Below are positions 57,941 to 64,000 of a stretch of 64,000 nt of DNA, one piece after another. Below the pieces are notes generated by a model, which did not search any database, had not been told where the DNA came from, and worked only from the letters and a program-made list of their open reading frames with translations. This stretch comes from Haemonchus contortus (Eukaryota > Nematoda > Chromadorea > Rhabditida > Trichostrongylidae), in NCBI GenBank assembly GCA_000469685.2, contig LS997567.1, forward strand, positions 31,162,513 to 31,226,512, given 5' to 3'. Position 1 is the first letter of the stretch, and every line of letters starts with the position of its first letter. The position numbers and the translations under genes were made by a program.

Positions 57941-59330
57941 CCAGGGAAGGATGCGCTGAATTCAAATCTGCATTCCAAATTTGCCGAGCGTTTCTCTGAA
58001 CGGAGATATGAGGGTGGTTTCAGGGAGCTTAACATGAGAAAACTTAAATTACATGGATGTTCCGTTCCTCTCAACGGCGGCTTGGTGTAGTGGTAAGCGT
58101 GACGCTTTCTAGGCGAGAGGCTAGGGTTCGATTTTTTTGGGGGACGTGATTTTTGCACTAAATAGAATTTTCCTATAAGGGCTAGAAAATACTCTTATGG
58201 TGAGATTATCACGTTTCATGACCTTTTAATGCTTTTGCTGATATTAATCCACATAAAGTAATACTTCAGTTTTACTCGCAAGCCCATGCACTCTACATTC
58301 ACAGTAGGATAACTTTTGTCACTTGAATGAACAAATGTGATACTCTAGTACGCAACACTTGAAACAAAGAAGCTTCTCACAATGGGAGCAACGGAAGAAA
58401 AAGAACTCGTCACAGTCCATCGCTTAACACTTGCTAACCCCAAATCAGATGGAAAACAGAATCGTGTAGGCGTCGCAAAATCATCCAGATGAGTGCTTAA
58501 GAAGCCGGTGGCATACCATGCATATATGAGAGATTTCCTAAATCTAGCCGGAGAGAACGGAAAGTGGACAAACGATCATGAGCAAGGAATGGGGTCTCGT
58601 GTGCCCACGCAAAAGTTGAGATTATGAGCTATTTCATATGAGGTGGTGCGTTTAACCATATTTTTAAAAGGACATAATAAATAAGCTTTTATCGGGCTGC
58701 ATTAGCCTCGTAGTAGCCACGAGCAGGGTGTCATCCCTTCACCTGCTTTTGTAGATTTAAGGTTCACTGAATAGCTTTCTGGTCTTCGAGTCCACTATCA
58801 CAGCGCCGGTGTTGGTAAGTCCGGAGCTGCTATGCACCATCGCACCCAATATAGCATCAACACCCACTCTAGCATCAACTTTGCTCATCATATGCATTTT
58901 CCCTCCCGGACCTCCAAATTTTGCGCATGGAGGAGTCTCCCACACGGTAACATGTAGGTAGGTAGGAGAAGGTATCAGCAAAGGCAAAAAAGGTCATAAA
59001 ACGTGATAATCTCACCGTAAGAGTATTTTCTAGTCCTTGAAGGAAAAATTCTTTATAATGCAAAAATCACGTCCCCCAAAAATTTCGAACCCCAGCCTCT
59101 CGCCTAGAAAGCGTCACGCTTACCACTACACCAAGCCGCCGTTGAGAGGAACGGAACATCCATGTAATGTAAGTTTTCTCATGTTAAGCTCCCTGGAACC
59201 ACCCCCATAACTCCGTTCAGAGAAACGCTCGGTAAATTTGAAGAGCAGATCTGAACTCAGCATCCCAAAACACGTCTAGCAGTGTAGGTCTCATTTCAAA
59301 TGGCCACTTCGACTTGGGATCCTTCCCTGG
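57941..59330. mobile_element. Non-autonomous TAA element nested in MITE
   Basis: 1390 bp. Ends CCAGGGAAGGATGCGC and GGGATCCTTCCCTGG with TAA at 57938-57940 and 59331-59333. The inverted arms (~350 bp) hold GGCGGCTTGGTGTAGTGG and GGGTTCGA, a good tRNA A-box and B-box. The interior (58300-58980) follows 43530-44760 of the larger element, but the rest of the transposase region is gone. A deletion derivative of that family. Confidence 0.88.
58074..58142 (+). repeat. tRNA-like segment in left arm
   Basis: GGCGGCTTGGTGTAGTGG then GACGCTTTCTAGGCG (3-bp stem, loop TTTCTAG) and GGGTTCGATTTTT. The inverted right-arm copy is at 59075-59146. No intact acceptor stem. Confidence 0.5.
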
Positions 59331-59451
59331 TAAGAAAAAAGTTATGTGCGGAAAGAACGTGAAAGCGTTTGGCCGAATACTTTTGAGCGCTACTGTATAT
59401 GTGTATAAGTGAATGTCTGTATGTGTGTGCTAAGTGGTTGGTGTGGGTTGT

Positions 59452-59520
59452 GTAATGGTTATGTGAGTTGCGTGATGGGTATGTGAGTTACGTGATGGGC
59501 ATGTGAGTTACGTGATGGCA
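59452..59520. repeat. Short tandem repeat, ~20 bp unit
   Basis: Three to four copies of ATGTGAGTTACGTGATGGG. Confidence 0.8.
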
Positions 59521-59540
59521 TAAATAAATATGCTTATATA

Positions 59541-59620
59541 CAGGGTGGCCAAAACTACGATGACAGCGCGCGCTGACGCTCGTACCGAATTTTTTCTTAG
59601 TTTACATCATTTCATTCGTT
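59541..59620 (+). mobile_element. Possible Tc1/mariner left end
   Basis: TA then CAGGGTGGCCAAAACTACG, like the starts at 14829 and 55949. I found no matching right end. Confidence 0.4.
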
Positions 59621-62080
59621 TTCTTCCATTTCGCGAGATAGATTACATTATTTTCTTCATTGTGATACTAAACTTTGTCAGATTTTGGAAATGCTGTGTA
59701 AATTATCGCTTTGCATTTACAAGTACTTCTGGCACGGGACATCTACAGACGACTCATTGTAGCATGGCAGCTGATATATATGACCAAAAGAACTCGTTTT
59801 GAATGGTGTTGACTTCAGTAAGTTCGAATGTAGTGTCATTGTGGTCATCTACGAGCGTTTGGCGGCACTTCGAGTGAATACCTTTCCTTCTTCGTACGTG
59901 ACCGTGTAAAATCTTGCTCCCTCGTTCTCCTTTTTTGTTGGCTAGCATTCTGCGGTCGAGCAAGTGCGATCGGTTTAGCGCCTTCGCCGACAAGCTGCAT
60001 CAAAGCAGTCCACGATTTGCGCCGTCTTAATGATTTGGAGAATTCAGCAGGGCTAAAGAGTAGGACGAATGAGTATCATAGCTGAACCAATCAGGGTCCA
60101 TATCTTCAGACTACTTCATAACTTCCGCTCTTTGGAGCTACTACTTAAAACAGTCAAGCTCTTTTTCGAAGTCTACCGGTAAAATAATGAAGTTCTTTCT
60201 CAACTGGAAAGCTTCTAAGGCGGAAGGGCTCGTCTTACTCGTCTTATAAGTGTAACGTCGTGCGATATCAGTAACGACCGTTATTCTAGTCGGATCCCAT
60301 TCTCTTCGCCGATCACGTACAGAGCAACGTTTCCAGAACTAACTGAATTCAGCTTTGCATGAATACATTGTTGATGAAATGACAAGGCATACATAATCCG
60401 GATTGTGTGATCAGGCCATATAACCGAACAAGAATTCTGGCGTCCCGCCAAGTCTCGGGTAGATGGGATTGGGTCAAAACGGATAGCGAGCGAGCTAATT
60501 CATATGGTGGGGTAAATTTAAAAGCCTAAAAGGAGCGTTACGGATAACTCAAGCAGGGTTACATCAGTCTAGCCCTCCACTTCCATTCTTCTCATCTCAG
60601 CTTCCCCAGGCAACGCAGTCAACGTGATGCACATCTGTTGCCGACGAGAATGCGGTCCCTTAAATAGGAACATGAATTCTGAATTGGTTAGCCTTTGATT
60701 CTACCTTTCTATCCTTTGTAGACTTATTCCCTCCCACCAATATTACTAATGCAGTGTCTAATGTAGTGGCCACTCGAAATGGGACCATTGGGGACCTTAG
60801 GGTGACCATTTTAGGATGACACAATGTCCCTTTTCTTGTGATTCCGCATGAGCTCTATCCCCAACGGTGAACTTCGTGCACTTTCGAGTGTTCCACTCTC
60901 TATGTTGATTCCTTACTATCGTGATACGAAAGTCACTGGCGTTTTTCGTAACATAATTGCGAGCCATTTCCAAACCGATCAGAGATTCTGTTTTATAATT
61001 GGCGTAATCTACCGTCTGTGTTGGTAAATTTTTGGATGTTATTAGGTTGTTCGTCGAGTAATGCGGTTTTTGACGAAGCGTAATAGTTTCAAAAGCCTGG
61101 CGGGAAATACTCTCTAGATTAATATATATGATATATCATTGGTAAGCTTTTTATAGGCGTTTTCCGGCGGAAGCTCTTCATTTGTTGTTGGCGATGCTTA
61201 AAAAACTGGTGGATGGAGAACTGCATGCCGGAATTGACCAAGCAGCACCAAAGTTGCCGCTTCGAAATATCTTCTCTGCTCATTTTGGTAACAAGACGAC
61301 CTGTTTTGAAATCGATTTGTTACTTGCGGGTTTTTGATTACAACAGGAAGCGAAGTGGACAGTAACTGGGCCGCTTTGAAACTCCAAGACGTTTTCCGAA
61401 GCCAGAGTCGCCAGGAAAAAGAGTATGCTGACTGTCTGGTAATTTTCCGCGAGACTTATCCACCACAGCCTCCTGAACAGGGCGAATCTGTAACAGCATC
61501 AACGAGCAGCATAAAGATGAGATGCACTGAGAAATGCAAATCTTACATCCAGCGCTAGCCAACCGGAGGAAACTTCCATGACAGTGCGCGCCCACATGTT
61601 GCATAGACTACATTGGACTACATTGACTACAAAAACTAGCGAGCTGAATCGCGATAATCTACCTCACTCGCCTTAATCAACGGATCTCTCCCTCACTGAT
61701 TCGCACCTTTTCAAGTATGCAGATTGTTTCATGTGGGGAAATTCTTCAAAAACTAGAAGCAAGGAGGAAACGGCCGTCACCAATTCCAGCGAATCTGGGA
61801 GATCACAATTTAGTGCAAATGGAATAATGGGGCCTGTAATTATTGGCAAAATGATTGATTCGAATGGTTTTATTCTCACCAATTCTATTCTGGAATCTTG
61901 TTCGATCTGAGATAAACTGTTTCGACAGTAACGGTTGGAAAGCTGCGTTACTTCGTGGGCAACCTAATACGTATAATGGCTGTGCGGGCTCTCCCCAGTT
62001 GCTTCATTTAGCGCTGCATTGATGCATGAACGATCGTAGGTAGAATCCTATCCTACTCCGCAGGTACAGTTATTTTTTGT
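59621..62080. other. No recognised gene
   Basis: Short frames (e.g. 61334-61558 plus) without known motif. No further epsin exon recognised. Confidence 0.35.
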
Positions 62081-62084
62081 TCCT

Positions 62085-63790
62085 TAGCATCCTAACAATG
62101 TTTCCATCGGCTCTCCCCGTTATTCAATTTCTTTAGGTGATATCCTTTCGTGAATTTTGGTTCAATGCTCATAACCGCATCCATGATGTATTTTCGAATT
62201 CGTTCATCGTCGCTAGCAAAACCACTGCCATCGACCGCAGCCGCAGATGCTCTTACTGAACAGTGATTCAGCAATAGTTTCGGACAGCTATAGGATAAGC
62301 TACTGTGAAATGATTTATAATGGTTACAATGTAGCCTTTCCCCCTTGTAATTAGGCCCAGTTCGAGTAAATCGATCCCGACAGTTTCGAATAGCTCTAGC
62401 GGGATCTTGGCTTGAGAGGAGAGAAGTTTGCCTTTTTTTGTCTGTCGGTGAACACGCTTGTTATTTTGCACCATCTAACCATGCCTTGATGCATGCCTGG
62501 CCAGAATGCAACTTTCGTCTTCAGCGTGAAAATGACCTCAGAGGGAGTCATAACGCGCTTTCTCGAACAGCTCATGCCGTTGACTCTGTGGTATCGCTGC
62601 AACCAACTAACCAGCCTCTTTTGTGAATTTGCATTGCCCGCTATCAATCACGAAATCAGGTGAACTTATCTTCCGGATGAACTTCTGAAGTTTCTTTTCT
62701 TCCTCTCTCTCATTCTTCATTGCGTCCGTAATTATGGCGGAATCTAGATCTTCCCTCAATTTTTTGGAGTAGTCTGCTCCTGTTCGGAACACCCATTTTT
62801 TCATATGTTATCCAGACAGAGTGTTTTCCTCCCGAGTATCTACGGGATCTCGCAATAGCGCATCAGTAGTGCTATTCTCCGCTCCTTTTACATGCTCAGT
62901 ATTTGGACCATATCGCTGAATCTCGAGCGCCTAGCACCAAACAGTATGGAACATGAGTTCGCTCACCAGCGTCGTTAGTGCGGCATGTTCGATTTGCATT
63001 ATCGTATGATTACCAAAAATGAAGAAATGGTTTTCGAAACACAAGGCCGTGCTTATACATCCCCCTAAACTACAGGTTCGCGATCGCTTTACCATAACCA
63101 ACAACGAAATCCGTCCGAGTGGCCCTAGGAAAGAGTCTAAAAAGGGATAAGGAGTCGATCAAAAACTTTGTACTCAAACTAATGTAATGGCTCAGCGATT
63201 TCAGCTTACCTTATGCGGTAACGGCCCGCCGTTCCCAAGATAGTTCACAAGTGATCGGTATTACGCGGTACGGCATAGTTCCAATCGATGTTTGTATCGT
63301 CGAGGGTTTTTAAAATTATATTTGTTCGCAACATAGCCTAAAAGTCTGTACTGCATTGCATTAGGCGGGATATCTGAGGCTCCACCTTCACTTTGGCCTT
63401 AGAAAACGCGTCGTGCGTTTACCCTAGCACCTCTATAATAGATGGCGCTGTTCAGTTTCATGTGCGACAAGGATATCGTAAAAAGAACTGGGACTTCACT
63501 CCTCTCAGGTTACCAAGAACGCGATAGTCTATCACTGAAACGCCACAGGTGCGTACGTAAGAACAAAGGCACTACATTAAAGTGGAGCAATTCATAACCT
63601 GTTTTGAAAACTCTTATTTCTTTTGCTCTTTTTGGTAGCGGTACTTTCCAATGGCCAGAATCCACATCAAAAATTGAAAACCGTCTCATTCGTTGCAGCT
63701 TTTGAAGGGTTACATCAATCGGTTGTAGGGTGTAACAGTTTTTATCAGTTACTTTGTTCACCACTCTATGTTCAGCCCACAACCGTGTAC
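62085..63790 (-). pseudogene. Ty3/gypsy pol fragment (RT to integrase), second element
   Basis: Minus order: DKNCYTLQPIDVTLQKLQRM and FSIFDVDSGHWKVPL (RT, first catalytic Asp), a long decayed part, then EIQRYGPNTEHVKGAENST (end of RNase H, ~62860-62925), the integrase zinc-binding region with WPGMHQGMVRWC (~62465-62515), and VGIDLLELGLITRGKGYIV of the integrase core (~62320-62375). Gag and protease are beyond or lost. The right edge is cut by the TAA element at 63801. Sequence differs from the gypsy at 34.5-40 kb. Confidence 0.85.
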
Positions 63791-63800
63791 TACCATCTTA

Positions 63801-64000
63801 CAAGGGAAGGATCCCAAGTCGAAGTGGCCATTTGAAATGAGACCTATACTGCTAGACATATCTTTTGATGCTGATTTCAAATCTGCATTCATAATCTGCC
63901 AATGAACGAAGTTGTGGAGGTGGTCTCCGGAGAGCGCTCAACAGGAGAAAGCACAAAAGCCTTGGACGCCGGCAGTCCAGCAGTGGCGGCTTGGAGTGGA
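63801..64000. mobile_element. TAA-family transposon, left arm, runs off the window
   Basis: TTA then CAAGGGAAGGATCCCAAGTC; about 200 bp matching 43075-43275, up to the tRNA-like GGCGGCTTGGAGTGG. Confidence 0.85.

Larger units (their letters stand above)
57554..59395 (+). mobile_element. MITE, CAGTAGCGCTC family, copy 4, interrupted
   Basis: TA flanks both ends (57552-57553, 59396-59397); ends CAGTAGCGTTCGAAAGTAT and ACTTTTGAGCGCTACTG. Interrupted at 57941 by a TAA element; without it about 449 bp long. Confidence 0.88.

Overview
The window looks like intronic DNA of a nematode, most likely a strongylid (hookworm-like) parasite. It is gene-poor, packed with broken transposons, rich in (TA)n and (CAGA)n, and carries RTE-type LINEs, Tc1/mariner copies and a Helitron relative. 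The organism call is inference from element types and the one host gene; no search was run.

Only one host gene is supported: four short plus-strand exons of an epsin (endocytic clathrin adaptor, C. elegans epn-1 type). Exon 2052-2185 carries the ubiquitin-interacting motif, 21925-22047 continues it, and 51418-51538 and 51589-51734 each carry a DPW (AP-2-binding) motif. The introns between them would be about 19.7 kb and 29.4 kb and hold nearly everything else described here. The ENTH end should lie to the left of the window and the NPF end to the right.

1-21.9 kb: blocks of ~118-120 bp GC-rich repeats with GGGCGG/CCCGCCC palindromes, often next to CAGA/TG/ACAT microsatellites, including a 1.54 kb (CAGA)n array; two decayed Tc1-like transposases (5.7-6.7 and 16.4-17.5 kb); a mariner tail (14.4 kb); a complete 1.27 kb Tc1/mariner-superfamily element (14.83-16.10 kb) and a truncated relative (2.6-3.2 kb); a foldback element with tRNA-like arms (8.6-10.3 kb); several MITEs.

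22-33 kb: a Harbinger-like MITE, a nearly full mariner that has lost its third catalytic Asp, a 72-nt tRNA-like sequence, and a decayed Helentron (27.6-32.5 kb) whose downstream flank is made of the same kind of GC-rich tandem repeat seen across the window. That suggests the scattered repeats are its non-autonomous relatives.

33-49 kb: an RTE LINE endonuclease fragment butted against a reversed Ty3/gypsy element (gag, zinc knuckle, protease, RT, RNase H, integrase). The gypsy is itself interrupted by a mariner and a Tc1-type MITE at defined TA sites. A second RTE LINE is interrupted by a 3.4 kb DNA transposon with ~0.4 kb inverted arms, a TAA target duplication and a candidate DDE transposase. 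A deletion derivative of that element sits at 57.9-59.3 kb inside another MITE, and a third copy begins at the right edge.

49-64 kb: several striking palindromes (one perfect 150 bp, one with 62-bp arms, one nested foldback), two more mariner-type elements, and a second gypsy pol fragment (62.1-63.8 kb). The most unusual theme is the recurrence of tRNA-like (A-box/B-box) sequence inside the inverted arms of otherwise unrelated elements.
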